NCBI GenBank assembly: GCA_965278965.1
Contig: OZ257127.1
Location: 1,302,001-1,366,000, forward strand
Direction of reading: 5' to 3'
Source: UBA10649 sp965278965
GTDB lineage: Bacteria; Actinomycetota; Actinomycetes; S36-B12
DNA length: 64,000 bases
Each line of letters opens with the position of its first letter. The first letter of the stretch is position 1. The notes beneath the pieces are model-generated. The model worked only from the letters and a program-made list of their open reading frames with translations. It had not been told where the DNA came from and made no database searches. Position numbers and translations under genes: made by a program. Shown piece after piece: positions 51,197 through 61,724 of the stretch.

Positions 51197-52122
51197 AGCA
51201 CGATCCCGGCCGCGACCGAGGCGTTCAGAGACTCCACGCCGCCGACCATCGGGATCGACACGAGCAGGTCGCAGGTCTCCCCGACGAGCCGGGACAGCCC
51301 GGCGCCCTCGGCGCCCACGACGATGAGCAGCGGCCCCGTCAGAACGGCCAGGTCGAGCGCCGCGAGGTCGACGTCGGCCTCGGCGGCCAGGCCGATGGCG
51401 GTGAAGCCGGCCTTCTGGAACTGCTGGATCGAGCGCGTCATGTTCGTGACCTGTGCGACCGGCACCCGGGCCAACGCGCCGGCCGACGTCTTCCAGGCCG
51501 CTGCGGTGACACCGACCGAGCGCCGCGTCGGCACGACGACGCCGGCAGCCCCGAACGCCGCCGCCGAGCGGACGATGGCGCCGAGGTTGCGCGGGTCCGT
51601 CACCTGGTCGAGCGCGACTACCAGGTCGGTGCCTTCGAAGTCGGCCGCGTCGGAGTACTTGTACTCCGGGACCGTCATCACCAGGCCCTGGTGCACACCC
51701 CCGTCGGTCATGCGGTCCAGCTCGGGGCGGCCGACCTCCATCAGCGGGATCGAGCGGGCCACCGCCAGGCGCAGTGCCTCGCGCCAGCGGTCGTCGGCAT
51801 CCGCCTTCGACTGGACGTAGAGCGCGGTCGCGGGCACGTCGGCCCGCAGAGCCTCGACGACCGGGTTCCGGCCCATGAGCAGGCTCGGGCCACTACGCCG
51901 TCCACCGCGCGGGCCGGCCGCGCTGCGCGTCCGCGGATCGCCGGCGCGCTTCTTGGCGGCGCGGTCCCGGCGCGCGGCCGGGTGATGGGGGCGTTCCGTC
52001 GCCTTCGGGGTCGGGCCCTTGCCCGCGAGCCGGGCCTTCTTCTGACCGCCGGAACCGACGGTCGCGCCCTTCTTCGTCCCCTCCTTGCGCATCGCTCCGC
52101 GGCGCTGGGAGTTGCCGGCCAT
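51169..52122 (-). CDS. rlmB: 23S rRNA 2'-O-methyltransferase, TrmH/SpoU family (RlmB)
   Basis: 317 residues. A basic low-complexity extension of about 85 residues, then the substrate-binding domain (LLMGRNPVVEALRAD) and SPOUT domain with ALDQVTDPRNLGAIVRSA, VVGAEGAGL and SIPMVGGVESLNASVA. Position after cysS is conserved in actinobacteria. RlmB-type enzymes methylate G2251 of 23S rRNA; some relatives confer thiostrepton resistance. Confidence 0.93.
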   Translation of the reverse strand: MAGNSQRRGAMRKEGTKKGATVGSGGQKKARLAGKGPTPKATERPHHPAARRDRAAKKRAGDPRTRSAAGPRGGRRSGPSLLMGRNPVVEALRADVPATALYVQSKADADDRWREALRLAVARSIPLMEVGRPELDRMTDGGVHQGLVMTVPEYKYSDAADFEGTDLVVALDQVTDPRNLGAIVRSAAAFGAAGVVVPTRRSVGVTAAAWKTSAGALARVPVAQVTNMTRSIQQFQKAGFTAIGLAAEADVDLAALDLAVLTGPLLIVVGAEGAGLSRLVGETCDLLVSIPMVGGVESLNASVAAGIVLQTVFAARS

Positions 52123-52135
52123 GTCTGCTCCGATC

Positions 52136-53536
<1,401 letters not shown>

Positions 53537-53542
53537 CTGGTA

Positions 53543-53548
53543 ACCCTA
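53543..53548 (-). promoter_or_regulatory. -10 element of cysS
   Basis: TAGGGT on the minus strand, 6-base spacer to GTG 53536. Confidence 0.5.
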
Positions 53549-53592
53549 CCGAGTCGCTCGCCTTCGCCCGCTCCGCGCGAGACTGCTGCGGA

Positions 53593-53997
53593 TCAGTCGC
53601 GCAGGTTGATCCGGTCCGGCGTGATCCGCACGACGACGCGCACGTTGTCCGTGCCGTCGTCCGCGACATAGCGGCCCGTGCCGGTGTAGGCGTCGTTGAG
53701 CTCGTTGATCAGCTCACGCCCGCCCTCCTCCGTCATGGTCGCCGTGCCGCGGACCTCGAGGTATCGGTACGGCTCAGCCCGCGGGTACACAAGGACGGTC
53801 GCCCGGGGGTCCCGCTCCAGGTTCAGGTGCTTGCGCCGACCCTTCACCGTGGAGACCAGCAGGTCGTCGCCGTCGCGCGAGATCCAGACGACCGACAGCT
53901 GCGGCTGCCCGTCCGGCTGGATGGTGGCGATCGTGGCGAACTCGTGGTCGTCGATCCAACCCTTGGCTACGTCAGGCAGGACGGGCGGCTGCGACAT
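53593..53997 (-). CDS. PPOX-class (F420/FMN-type) split-barrel protein
   Basis: 134 residues of the pyridoxamine-5-phosphate-oxidase-like barrel: FATIATIQPDGQPQLSVVW near the start and VKGRRKHLNLERDPRATVLV in the middle are typical of F420-dependent PPOX proteins. Substrate unknown. ATG 53997 has AGAAGGAG; the frame extends upstream without a better start. Confidence 0.87.
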   Translation of the reverse strand: MSQPPVLPDVAKGWIDDHEFATIATIQPDGQPQLSVVWISRDGDDLLVSTVKGRRKHLNLERDPRATVLVYPRAEPYRYLEVRGTATMTEEGGRELINELNDAYTGTGRYVADDGTDNVRVVVRITPDRINLRD

Positions 53998-54016
53998 GCG
54001 ACTCCTTCTCTCGGCG

Positions 54017-54745
54017 CTACTCGACCCATTCACGTTGCGCGGCGAGCATGACGTTCGCGACTGCCTTGCGCTGCGCGGGCGTGATCGTGTCGTTCGTGTT
54101 CTGGTAGTAGGTCGTCGTGATCACCACGTCATCGACCTGCCAGATGATCGCGTAGCTGTCGTTCAGCACCCGCGGATCGCCCGGCGTCGTCTGGGACGTG
54201 CTGTCGCTGGTCACGGACAGGGCACGCACGCCATTCGCATTGACCTTCTTCACCAGGCCGTGGCTGAGCGCGCTCGTGAACTTCGTCGCGATGCCGCTGC
54301 TCGGATCGGTGTAGGTGCTCGTGCCGGTGCCCGTGCAGACAACGATCCGGCGGCTGGCGACGATGAACGCGCGCGTCGCCTTCTTCACGCTGGCGTACTG
54401 GTCGACCTGGACCGTCAGGCCCGGGGCATCCGTCGCCGCGGTGCCGTTGTACGTCGTGGAGTAGGACAGCGCCGGGCCTGGGTACTGCACGAGGGTCGGG
54501 ACGGCCGTCGACTCCACGGTCGGGATCTGGCACAGGTAGGACTTGCCCGTGGACGGCACGGCGAGGAACGACGGATCGGGCGAGTACGAGCCCAGCACCG
54601 CGGGGATGTCCGAGGCGGAGATCTGGTGGCCGGCGGCGTACGCGTACGCGTCGGAGTCGTAGGCGTTGGCGCCCGGGGCGATGGCGACGGCGGCGACGGC
54701 ACCGGCCGCGACGAAGGCCATCCCGAGCGCGCGGCGGATGGTCAT
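54017..54745 (-). CDS. Secreted hypothetical protein coupled to ispF
   Basis: 242 residues. Signal peptide IRRALGMAFVAAGAVAAVAI with probable cleavage after GANA; mature part rich in Ser, Thr and Tyr with two Cys (LCQIP, VVCTG). The ATG overlaps the ispF stop (ATGA), and GAGGGGAG lies upstream, so it is translated from the ispD-ispF message. No family recognised; resembles small actinobacterial sensor-domain-like exported proteins in composition only. Confidence 0.78.
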   Translation of the reverse strand: MTIRRALGMAFVAAGAVAAVAIAPGANAYDSDAYAYAAGHQISASDIPAVLGSYSPDPSFLAVPSTGKSYLCQIPTVESTAVPTLVQYPGPALSYSTTYNGTAATDAPGLTVQVDQYASVKKATRAFIVASRRIVVCTGTGTSTYTDPSSGIATKFTSALSHGLVKKVNANGVRALSVTSDSTSQTTPGDPRVLNDSYAIIWQVDDVVITTTYYQNTNDTITPAQRKAVANVMLAAQREWVE

Positions 54746-55248
54746 GTCGGCTCCCCTCGGCCGGTTCGGCGTGCGATCGACGCTACCGCAACAGCGGCGA
54801 TCCCCTCCCCACGTCCGGTGAGTCCGAGGCCGTCCGTCGTGGTCCCGGACACCCGAACCGGCGCACGCAGCGCGGCCGAGAGCGCCGCCTGCGCCTCGTT
54901 GCGTCTGATGCCGATCCGCGGGGAGTTGCCGATCACCTGGACGCTGCCATTGCCGACCTCGTAGCCCGCCTCGTCGAGCAGCGACGCGACGTGCGCGAGC
55001 AGAGCAGCACCGGACGCGCTGCGCCAACGCGGGTCGTCGGTGCCGAAGACCGCGCCCAGGTCGCCGAGGCCCGCGGCGGACAGCAGTGCGTCGCACAGGG
55101 CATGCGCGGCGACATCGGCGTCGGAGTGCCCGGCCAGGCCCCGCTCACCAGGCCAGTGCAAGCCGGCCAGCCACAGCTCGCGCCCGTCCGCGAAGGCGTG
55201 CACATCCGTGCCGATCCCGACGAGCGGGAGGTTCGCATCAGATGGCAC
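54742..55248 (-). CDS. ispF: 2-C-methyl-D-erythritol 2,4-cyclodiphosphate synthase
   Basis: 168 residues. Metal motif GTDVHAF, GLAGHSDADV and C-terminal TTTDGLGLTGRGEGIAA. Non-mevalonate (MEP) isoprenoid pathway. GTG 55248 overlaps the ispD end by 11 bases. Confidence 0.96.
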   Translation of the reverse strand: MPSDANLPLVGIGTDVHAFADGRELWLAGLHWPGERGLAGHSDADVAAHALCDALLSAAGLGDLGAVFGTDDPRWRSASGAALLAHVASLLDEAGYEVGNGSVQVIGNSPRIGIRRNEAQAALSAALRAPVRVSGTTTDGLGLTGRGEGIAAVAVASIARRTGRGEPT

Positions 55249-55942
55249 CGGCGGCCCTCCGCCGGGCGAGCACGGCCTCGGCCATGACCAGGTCGAACGG
55301 GCGTGTGACCTTGAACGCCTCCTCGTGCCCCGGCACGACGAACACAGGCAGACCCATCCGCTCGACCAGGCCCGCGTCGTCCGTCGCCGCCAGGTCGAGG
55401 TCGGCGGCTGCGTGCGCCCGCTGCAGGACGTCGCGAGCGAACCCCTGCGGAGTCTGGATCGCCCGAAGCGTCGCGCGGTCGATCGTCTCCTGCACCTGAC
55501 CGGCGTCATCGACCCGCTTCACGGTGTCGACGACCGGGAGGCCGGGGACGACGGCGCCGTGACCGGCGCGCACGGCCGACACCACCGCGGAGACCAGTTC
55601 GGCCGGCACCAGGGGACGGGCCGCATCGTGGACCAGGACGACGTCGATGTCGTCGGGCAGGGCGATCAAGGCCCTGGCGACCGAGTCCTGCCGGGTCGCG
55701 CCGCCCGTGACCACGACGACCTCGACCGGGAACGTGTGGTCGGAGACGGCCGACGAGACGAGGGCTACCGAGTCGTCCGGCGCCGCGACGACAACGAGGT
55801 CGACCTGGCGACTGATGGCGACCGCCCGGATCGCGTGCACCAGCATCGGGGTGCCCCCGAGCGGGCGAAGCGCCTTGGGCACGCCCGGACCGAGCCGCTC
55901 ACCGCGACCGGCAGCAGGGATCAGGGCGGCCGTACGGGCCAC
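55238..55942 (-). CDS. ispD: 2-C-methyl-D-erythritol 4-phosphate cytidylyltransferase
   Basis: 234 residues. Nucleotide motif ALIPAAGRGERLGPGVPKAL, GGATRQDSV, VLVHDAARPLVP and TPQGFARD. Uses CTP in the MEP pathway. GTG 55942, 10 bases after carD; transcribed with carD and ispF. Confidence 0.96.
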   Translation of the reverse strand: MARTAALIPAAGRGERLGPGVPKALRPLGGTPMLVHAIRAVAISRQVDLVVVAAPDDSVALVSSAVSDHTFPVEVVVVTGGATRQDSVARALIALPDDIDVVLVHDAARPLVPAELVSAVVSAVRAGHGAVVPGLPVVDTVKRVDDAGQVQETIDRATLRAIQTPQGFARDVLQRAHAAADLDLAATDDAGLVERMGLPVFVVPGHEEAFKVTRPFDLVMAEAVLARRRAAGAI

Positions 55943-55952
55943 GGACAGGTGC

Positions 55953-56435
55953 CTAGGAGGCGAGGACTTCGTCGAGGATGGCCTCGGCCTTGTCCTCGTT
56001 GGTCTTCTCGGCCAGGGCCAGCTCGCTGACCAGGATCTGCCGCGCCTTGGCCAGCATCCGCTTCTCGCCGGCCGACAGCCCGCGCTCGCGCTCACGGCGC
56101 CACAGGTCGCGGACGACCTCGGCGACCTTGATCACGTCACCGGACGCCAACTTCTCGAGGTTCGCCTTGTAGCGGCGCGACCAGTTGGTCGGCTCCTCGG
56201 TGTAGGGCTGACGCAGCACGTTGAACACGCGGTCCAGGCCCTCAGCGTTGACGACGTCACGGACGCCCACCAGGTCGACGTTGTCGGCCGGTACGCGGAC
56301 CGTCAGGTCACCTTGTGCGACACGCAGGACCAGGTACTCGCGGTCCTCGCCCTTGATAGTCCTGATCTCGACCGCTTCGATGACTGCCGCCCCGTGGTGC
56401 GGGTAGACCACCGTGTCTCCGACGTTGAACGTCAT
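55953..56435 (-). CDS. carD: CarD-family RNA polymerase-binding regulator
   Basis: 160 residues, typical length. N-terminal Tudor-like domain that binds the RNA polymerase beta subunit (FNVGDTVVYPHHGAAVIE) and helical DNA-binding part (NWSRRYKANLEKLASGD, LAKARQILVSELALAE). In mycobacteria CarD stabilises open complexes and is essential. First gene of the operon carD-ispD-ispF-secreted protein. Confidence 0.96.
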   Translation of the reverse strand: MTFNVGDTVVYPHHGAAVIEAVEIRTIKGEDREYLVLRVAQGDLTVRVPADNVDLVGVRDVVNAEGLDRVFNVLRQPYTEEPTNWSRRYKANLEKLASGDVIKVAEVVRDLWRRERERGLSAGEKRMLAKARQILVSELALAEKTNEDKAEAILDEVLAS

Positions 56436-56478
56436 GGATAGCAAGCCCCTCTCACCGGCCCTCAAGGCTATCACGGCC

Positions 56479-56487
56479 TGTGGACAA
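56479..56487. promoter_or_regulatory. DnaA-box-like 9-mer upstream of carD
   Basis: TGTGGACAA (complement TTGTCCACA), 44 bases before the carD start and 40 bases before the opposite lipoprotein promoter. Single copy; may be coincidence. Confidence 0.25.
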
Positions 56488-56526
56488 CCCCTCCCGGCCC
56501 AGCCAGGAAAGGGATACGTGCTTCGC

Positions 56527-56532
56527 TACTGT
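56527..56532 (+). promoter_or_regulatory. -10 element of lipoprotein gene
   Basis: TACTGT with a 6-base spacer to GTG 56539. Confidence 0.5.
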
Positions 56533-56538
56533 GTGCCC

Positions 56539-57054
56539 GTGAAGCGCTCCCACGCCGCCGCAGCCGTCGCCCTGGTCGTCCTCTCCGTCCCAGCCCTCGC
56601 GGGCTGCTTCAACGGAGCGGCCGCGACCACCACGGTCCAGGCCACCCAGAACTCCGGGAACGGGGTCGCAGCGAACGTCGGGCCGCTGCACGTGGACGGC
56701 ACGACCCTCGTCGTCGCCGACGAGGCCCCCAACGCGACGCTGACCGCGCGGATCTCCAACACGGGGGTCGAGGACGACACCCTGGTCTCGGCGACCATCA
56801 ACGGCTCGTCGGCCTACGTGACACCCGGCGCCAGCACGATCCCGGCGGGCAGCTCGGTCTCCTTCGGCTTCAACTCCGAGGCGTGGATCAACATCTACGG
56901 CCTCGACGTCCCGATGTCGTCGTACGTGCCCGTGCAGCTCGTCTTCGAGAAGGCCGGCCCCGTCGACATGAGAGTGCTGACGGTGCCGCGCGCCGGCTAC
57001 TACGCCGACGTCGCGCCGAACCCGGCCACCGCGCCCTCCCCGGCCGCCAGCTAG
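56539..57054 (+). CDS. Hypothetical lipoprotein
   Basis: 171 residues. Signal KRSHAAAAVALVVLSVPALA with lipobox LAGC, then a beta-rich domain resembling copper-chaperone-like or DUF461-type exported proteins (LTARISNTGVEDDTLVSATI) but lacking the Met/His copper motif. GTG 56539 chosen by leaderless spacing; GTG 56533 is the alternative. Function unknown. Confidence 0.75.
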   Translation: MKRSHAAAAVALVVLSVPALAGCFNGAAATTTVQATQNSGNGVAANVGPLHVDGTTLVVADEAPNATLTARISNTGVEDDTLVSATINGSSAYVTPGASTIPAGSSVSFGFNSEAWINIYGLDVPMSSYVPVQLVFEKAGPVDMRVLTVPRAGYYADVAPNPATAPSPAAS

Positions 57055-57081
57055 CCCGCGCTCGGACCCCGGGCCATCTCG

Positions 57082-59757
57082 ATGCGGACAGCGGAGCAGG
57101 ACCGCCTCGAGGAGGCGCGCACCGGAGCGGCACCGTGGCGTCGGTGGGGCACCTACCTCAGCGAGCGCGCATGGGGCACCGTCCGTGAGGACTACAGCGC
57201 TGACGGCGATGCCTGGGCGTACTTCCCGTTCGAGCACGCCCGCAGCCGGGCGTACCGCTGGAACGAGGACGGCCTCGCCGGCTGGTGCGACGACCAGCAG
57301 ACGATCTGCCTCGGGCTGGGCCTGTGGAACGGCCAGGACGCGATCCTCAAGGAGCGGCCCTACGGCCTGACGAACGCGCAGGGCAACCACGGCGAGGACG
57401 TCAAGGACTACTGGTTCTACACCGACAACCTGCCCACGCACGCGTACGCGTCGATGGTCTACAAGTACCCGCAGGTCGCCTTCCCGTACGAGGACCTGCT
57501 CCGGACGAACCAGGCCCGGGGCCAGGACGTCGGTGAGTACGAGCTGTTCGATGCGCTCGAGGATGTCTGGCGTGCCGGCCGGTACTTCGACGTGACCGTC
57601 GAGTACGCCAAAGCCACCCCCGAGGACGTCGTCTGCCAGATCACGGTCGCGAACCGCGGACCCGACGCCGCACCGATCACGGTGCTGCCGCAGCTGTGGT
57701 ACCGCAACACGTGGACGTGGCACGACGGCAGCGAGCCGGCTCCGCAGATCACCGCCCTGGCCGACGGTGGCGCTGCGACGACCCACCCGCTCATCGGCGA
57801 CCGCTGGCTATACGTCACGTCGTCGGTCGAGCAGCAGCCGGAGATTGTGTTCTGCGAGAACGAGTCCAACGCGAGCCTCCTCTTCGGCTCCCCCAACGCC
57901 TCCGCCACGACCAAGGACGGCGTGGACTCCTACGTCGTGCACGGCGAGGAGTCGGCGATCAGCCGGACGGCGGGCTCGAAGGCCGCGGCCGTCATCACCA
58001 CGACCGTGCCCGCGGGCGAGACGGTGACCGTCACGGTCCGGTTCGCGACAGCGGAGCTCGCCCGGCCCTTCGACGACGCGGCCGACGTCCTGTCAGCGCG
58101 CAAGGCCGAGGCCGACGCGTTCTACGCCGACGTCGCGAGCCCGGACCTCAGCGACGACGAGCGGCTCGTCCAGCGCCAGGCCCTCGCCGGCCTGCTGTGG
58201 TGCAAGCAGTACTACCACTACGCGGTGCGCCGCTGGCTGCAGGGCGATCCCGGCCAGCCGCCCCCGCCCGCCGAGCGGCTCGACGGCCGCAACGCCGACT
58301 GGCAGCACTTCGCGTTCGCCGAGGTCATCCTCATGCCGGACGCCTGGGAGTACCCGTGGTTCGCCGCATGGGACCTGGGCTTCCACTGCGTCACGATGGC
58401 GCTGGTCGACCCGGACTTCGCCAAGGCCCAGGTGCTTTCGCTGCTGTCCTCGACGACGCAGCACCCCCACGGGCAGATCCCAGCGTACGAGTGGGCATTC
58501 GGCGACACCAACCCGCCGGTCGAGGCGTGGGCGGCGTGGCAGGTCTACCAGCTGGACCGACGGGCGACCGGCGTCGGCGACGTCGACTTCCTCGCGTCGG
58601 CGTACCGGTCGATCAGCCTCTCGGTCATGTGGTGGCTGAACCAGAAGGACGCCGATGACCGCGGCGTGTTCGGCGGCGGCTTCCTCGGCATGGACAACAT
58701 CGGGGTGTTCGACCGCGACGAGCCGTTGCCGACGGGCGGCACGCTCGACCAGGTCGACGGCACGGCATGGATGGCCGCGATCGTCCTGCACCTCACCGAG
58801 ATCACGATCGAGCTGTCGCACCACGACCCGGGCTACCTGCGCATGTTCGGCCGCTGGGTCTGGGACGCGTGGCTCATCGCCGCCGCGCTGGAGGTCGGCG
58901 CCGGGAAGGTCAGCTTCTGGAACGACGAGACCGGTTTCTACCACGACGTCATCGAGCAGTCGGACGGCACCGCGACCTCGCTTGAGGTGTTCTCGATGCA
59001 GTCCGTGGTGCCGCTGTTCGCCGGCATCGCGATCCCCACCACGTCCGTGACCGCGCTGGAGGAGATCAACACGGAGATCCGCCGGCTGCGGGCCGCTTAC
59101 GAGCTGCCGGCCGAGAGCATGCCGCTGCGCCTGGCCGGGGGCGACGGCTCGCACGTGATGATCGGCGTGGTCGGGCACGAGCGCTTCGAACGCATGCTGA
59201 CGCGTCTGCTGGACCCCGACCAGTTCCTGTCGCCGTACGGGCTTCGCTCGCTGTCGCGCTACCACCGCGACCACCCGTACGTCTACACGGTCGACGGCCG
59301 CGACTACCGCGTGGAGTACGCGCCGGCTGAGTCGTTCGACCGGATGTTCGGCGGTAACTCCAACTGGCGCGGGCCGATCTGGCTGCCGATGAACCTGCTG
59401 TTCGTCCAAGCCGTCAACGCGTACGCACGTTTCCTCGGCACCTCGCTCACCGTCGCCGACCCGACCGGCTCTTCCCAGGAGGTGCCGCTCGCGCAGGTCG
59501 GCGACGACCTGGCACGGCGGCTGACGGGCCTGCTCGTCCGAGGCTCCGACGGCCGGCGCCCGGTGTTCGGAGACAACGACTTCTTCCAGGACGACCCGTA
59601 CTGGCGCGACCTGGTCCCCTTCCACGAGTACTTCGACGGGGACACCGGCCGCGGGGTCGGCGCCAGCCACCAGACCGGCTGGTCGGCAACGGTCGCCCTG
59701 CTCCTGCAGTTCCGCGGCAGCCTGCGGTTCGACGACCTCAGTCACGGGACCAGCTGA
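57082..59757 (+). CDS. GH63-type (MGH1-like) glucosidase
   Basis: 891 residues, cytosolic. N-terminal beta-sandwich region with GTYLSERAWGTVREDYS and DQQTICLGLGLWNGQD, then an (alpha/alpha)6 barrel containing YPWFAAWDLGFHCVTMALVD (acid region), DGTAWMAAIVLHL and the C-terminal NWRGPIWLPMN typical of GH63. Bacterial relatives act on mannosyl- or glucosylglycerate and similar alpha-glucosides. Convergent with the regulator gene, 16 bases apart. Confidence 0.88.
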   Translation: MRTAEQDRLEEARTGAAPWRRWGTYLSERAWGTVREDYSADGDAWAYFPFEHARSRAYRWNEDGLAGWCDDQQTICLGLGLWNGQDAILKERPYGLTNAQGNHGEDVKDYWFYTDNLPTHAYASMVYKYPQVAFPYEDLLRTNQARGQDVGEYELFDALEDVWRAGRYFDVTVEYAKATPEDVVCQITVANRGPDAAPITVLPQLWYRNTWTWHDGSEPAPQITALADGGAATTHPLIGDRWLYVTSSVEQQPEIVFCENESNASLLFGSPNASATTKDGVDSYVVHGEESAISRTAGSKAAAVITTTVPAGETVTVTVRFATAELARPFDDAADVLSARKAEADAFYADVASPDLSDDERLVQRQALAGLLWCKQYYHYAVRRWLQGDPGQPPPPAERLDGRNADWQHFAFAEVILMPDAWEYPWFAAWDLGFHCVTMALVDPDFAKAQVLSLLSSTTQHPHGQIPAYEWAFGDTNPPVEAWAAWQVYQLDRRATGVGDVDFLASAYRSISLSVMWWLNQKDADDRGVFGGGFLGMDNIGVFDRDEPLPTGGTLDQVDGTAWMAAIVLHLTEITIELSHHDPGYLRMFGRWVWDAWLIAAALEVGAGKVSFWNDETGFYHDVIEQSDGTATSLEVFSMQSVVPLFAGIAIPTTSVTALEEINTEIRRLRAAYELPAESMPLRLAGGDGSHVMIGVVGHERFERMLTRLLDPDQFLSPYGLRSLSRYHRDHPYVYTVDGRDYRVEYAPAESFDRMFGGNSNWRGPIWLPMNLLFVQAVNAYARFLGTSLTVADPTGSSQEVPLAQVGDDLARRLTGLLVRGSDGRRPVFGDNDFFQDDPYWRDLVPFHEYFDGDTGRGVGASHQTGWSATVALLLQFRGSLRFDDLSHGTS

Positions 59758-59773
59758 GCCCCCGCCGGACCTG

Positions 59774-60454
59774 TCAGGGCTCGTACTTGTAGCCCAGGCC
59801 CCGCACCGTCACGAGGTGCACGGGGTTCGCCGGGTCCTCCTCGACCTTCGCGCGCAGCCTCTTGACGTGCACGTCGAGGGTCTTCGTGTCGCCGACGTAG
59901 TCGGCCCCCCATACGCGGTCGATGAGCTGCGAGCGCGTGAGGACGCGGCCCGCGTTGCGCATGAGCAGCTCGAGCAGGTCGAACTCCTTGAGCGGCATCG
60001 TGATGTGATCCCCGCGCACGGTCACGACGTGACGGTCCACGTCCATCCGGACCGGGCCCGCCTCGACTGTCGAGGCGATGAGCTCGTCGGTGTCGCCGTG
60101 CCGGCGCAGGACCGACCGGACGCGGGCGAGCAGCTCCCGCGAGGAGAACGGCTTGGTGACGTAGTCGTCCGCGCCGATCTCCAGCCCGACGACCTTGTCG
60201 ATCTCCCCGTCCTTGGCCGTGAGCATGATGATCGGCACCTGCGACTTCTGCCGGACGATGCGGCAGACCTCCAGTCCCGACAGGCCCGGCAGCATGAGGT
60301 CCAGCAGGATGAGATCGGCGCCGGACCGCTCGAACTGGTCGACGGCGGAGTTCCCGTCGGTCGCGATCTCGACCTCGTATCCCTCGCGGCGCAGCATGAA
60401 CGACAGCGCCTCGGAGAAGGACTCCTCGTCCTCCACCACCATGATCCGGGTCAC
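59774..60454 (-). CDS. regX3: OmpR/PhoB-family response regulator (PhoP/RegX3-like)
   Basis: 226 residues. Receiver domain with VVEDEESFSEAL, phosphoacceptor Asp52 in LLDLMLPG and TKPFSSRELLARV; winged-helix output domain ending VRGLGYKYEP. GTG start overlaps the kinase stop. Divergent phoU and PHO-box-like repeats suggest it governs phosphate starvation, the role of PhoP in Streptomyces and RegX3 in mycobacteria. Confidence 0.92.
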   Translation of the reverse strand: MTRIMVVEDEESFSEALSFMLRREGYEVEIATDGNSAVDQFERSGADLILLDLMLPGLSGLEVCRIVRQKSQVPIIMLTAKDGEIDKVVGLEIGADDYVTKPFSSRELLARVRSVLRRHGDTDELIASTVEAGPVRMDVDRHVVTVRGDHITMPLKEFDLLELLMRNAGRVLTRSQLIDRVWGADYVGDTKTLDVHVKRLRAKVEEDPANPVHLVTVRGLGYKYEP

Positions 60455-61572
60455 AGGACGACCTCTCTCGGGTAGACGTCGGCGTCGTGCTCCAGCTCGA
60501 GGGAGAACGCGGGCGTCGAGACATACGCGGGCAGGCGGATCGTGAACGTCGACCCGACGCCCACCTCCGACCAGACGGTGCACTCCCCGCCGTGGTTCTG
60601 GCTGACGTGCTTGACGATCGCCAGGCCCAGGCCGGTACCGCCGGTCACGCGCGAGCGCGCGGGGTCGACCCGGTAGAAGCGCTCGAAGACGCGGTCGAGG
60701 TCGTTCGCGGCGATTCCGATCCCCTGGTCCTTCACCGCGATCTCGACGATGCCGCCGTCGCTGCGAGGGCCGACCGCGACGCGGGTGTGCGCCGGCGAGT
60801 ACGCGACCGCGTTCACCAGGAGGTTGCGGAGGGCAGCCAGCAGCTGGTGCCCGTCGCCGTACACGAGCGCACCGCACGAGTCGCCGATCTCGAGCTCGAT
60901 GTCCTCGCGGGCCGCCAGCATCCGGACCTCGTCCACCGCCCGCCGGACGAGCTCGTCGACGTCGACCAGCTCGGCGTGCGTGAGCGGGTCGTCGCCCTGG
61001 AGCCGGGACAGGTCGATGACGTCCTGCACGAGGTGCGACAGCCGGGAGGCCTCGGTCTGCATGCGTTCGGCGAAGTGGCGGACCTGCTCCGGGTCGTCCG
61101 CGGCGGCGAGGACCGCCTCGGCCAGGAGCGACAGCGCCCCGACGGGGGTCTTGAGCTCGTGGCTGACGTTCGCCACGAAGTCGCGACGGACGACGTCGAC
61201 CCGGCGCTCCTCGGCCAGGTCGTCGATGAGGACGAGGATCGCGCCGGTGCCGAGCGCAGCCGCCCGAACGCGCAGCTCGAGCAGCTCCCGGCCCAGCGGT
61301 GGGCGCCGGACACGCATCTCCTGCTCCCGGGCGTGACCGTCGGCGGACACACGCTCGACGAGATGGGAGATGTCCGGGATGGTCAGCGCGTCACGGGTGA
61401 CCAGGCCCAGCGCGGTCGCGCGTGCGTTGGACCGCAGGACGCTGCCGTCCGGGGCCAGGACGATCGACGCCGACGGCAGGACGGACAGGACCCGCACGAC
61501 CTCGTCCGGCACGGCCGGGCCCCGGCGGACGGGGTCATCCGCCAGCATCGGCGAGGGAAGTCGGCGTGGCAC
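60451..61572 (-). CDS. senX3: PhoR/SenX3-like histidine kinase without membrane segments
   Basis: 373 residues. A PAS-like region (LPSASIVLAPDGSVLRSNAR), H-box FVANVSHELKTPVGAL (His138), N-box LLVNAVAYS, DQGIGI and GGTGLGLAI are intact. GTG 61572 lies 6 bases after TATCCT. No hydrophobic helix occurs before the PAS-like region and the upstream 190 bases are promoter DNA, so the two N-terminal membrane helices of SenX3/PhoR are missing and the kinase should be cytosolic. Confidence 0.88.
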   Translation of the reverse strand: MPRRLPSPMLADDPVRRGPAVPDEVVRVLSVLPSASIVLAPDGSVLRSNARATALGLVTRDALTIPDISHLVERVSADGHAREQEMRVRRPPLGRELLELRVRAAALGTGAILVLIDDLAEERRVDVVRRDFVANVSHELKTPVGALSLLAEAVLAAADDPEQVRHFAERMQTEASRLSHLVQDVIDLSRLQGDDPLTHAELVDVDELVRRAVDEVRMLAAREDIELEIGDSCGALVYGDGHQLLAALRNLLVNAVAYSPAHTRVAVGPRSDGGIVEIAVKDQGIGIAANDLDRVFERFYRVDPARSRVTGGTGLGLAIVKHVSQNHGGECTVWSEVGVGSTFTIRLPAYVSTPAFSLELEHDADVYPREVVL

Positions 61573-61578
61573 GACCCC

Positions 61579-61584
61579 AGGATA
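61579..61584 (-). promoter_or_regulatory. -10 element of kinase gene
   Basis: TATCCT on the minus strand, 6-base spacer to GTG 61572. Confidence 0.5.
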
Positions 61585-61633
61585 GGAGCGCCACACGCGC
61601 GGTCTCGTTCATCGGCCAGGTGCGGGACCGATG

Positions 61634-61694
61634 ATTCACCCAGCGTTCGACGGTCCGTCCCCGCTGTTCACCCACCCGTCGCCTGCCGTTCACC
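61634..61694 (+). promoter_or_regulatory. PHO-box-like direct repeats
   Basis: ATTCACC (61634), GTTCGAC (61645), GTTCACC (61666) and GTTCACC (61688): steps of 11, 21 and 22 bases, i.e. about the 11-base period of actinobacterial PhoP sites. They lie between the kinase and phoU genes, just before the phoU promoter. Confidence 0.65.
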
Positions 61695-61724
61695 AGGCGA
61701 CGGGAGGCCGCGTGGACGTCCCCG

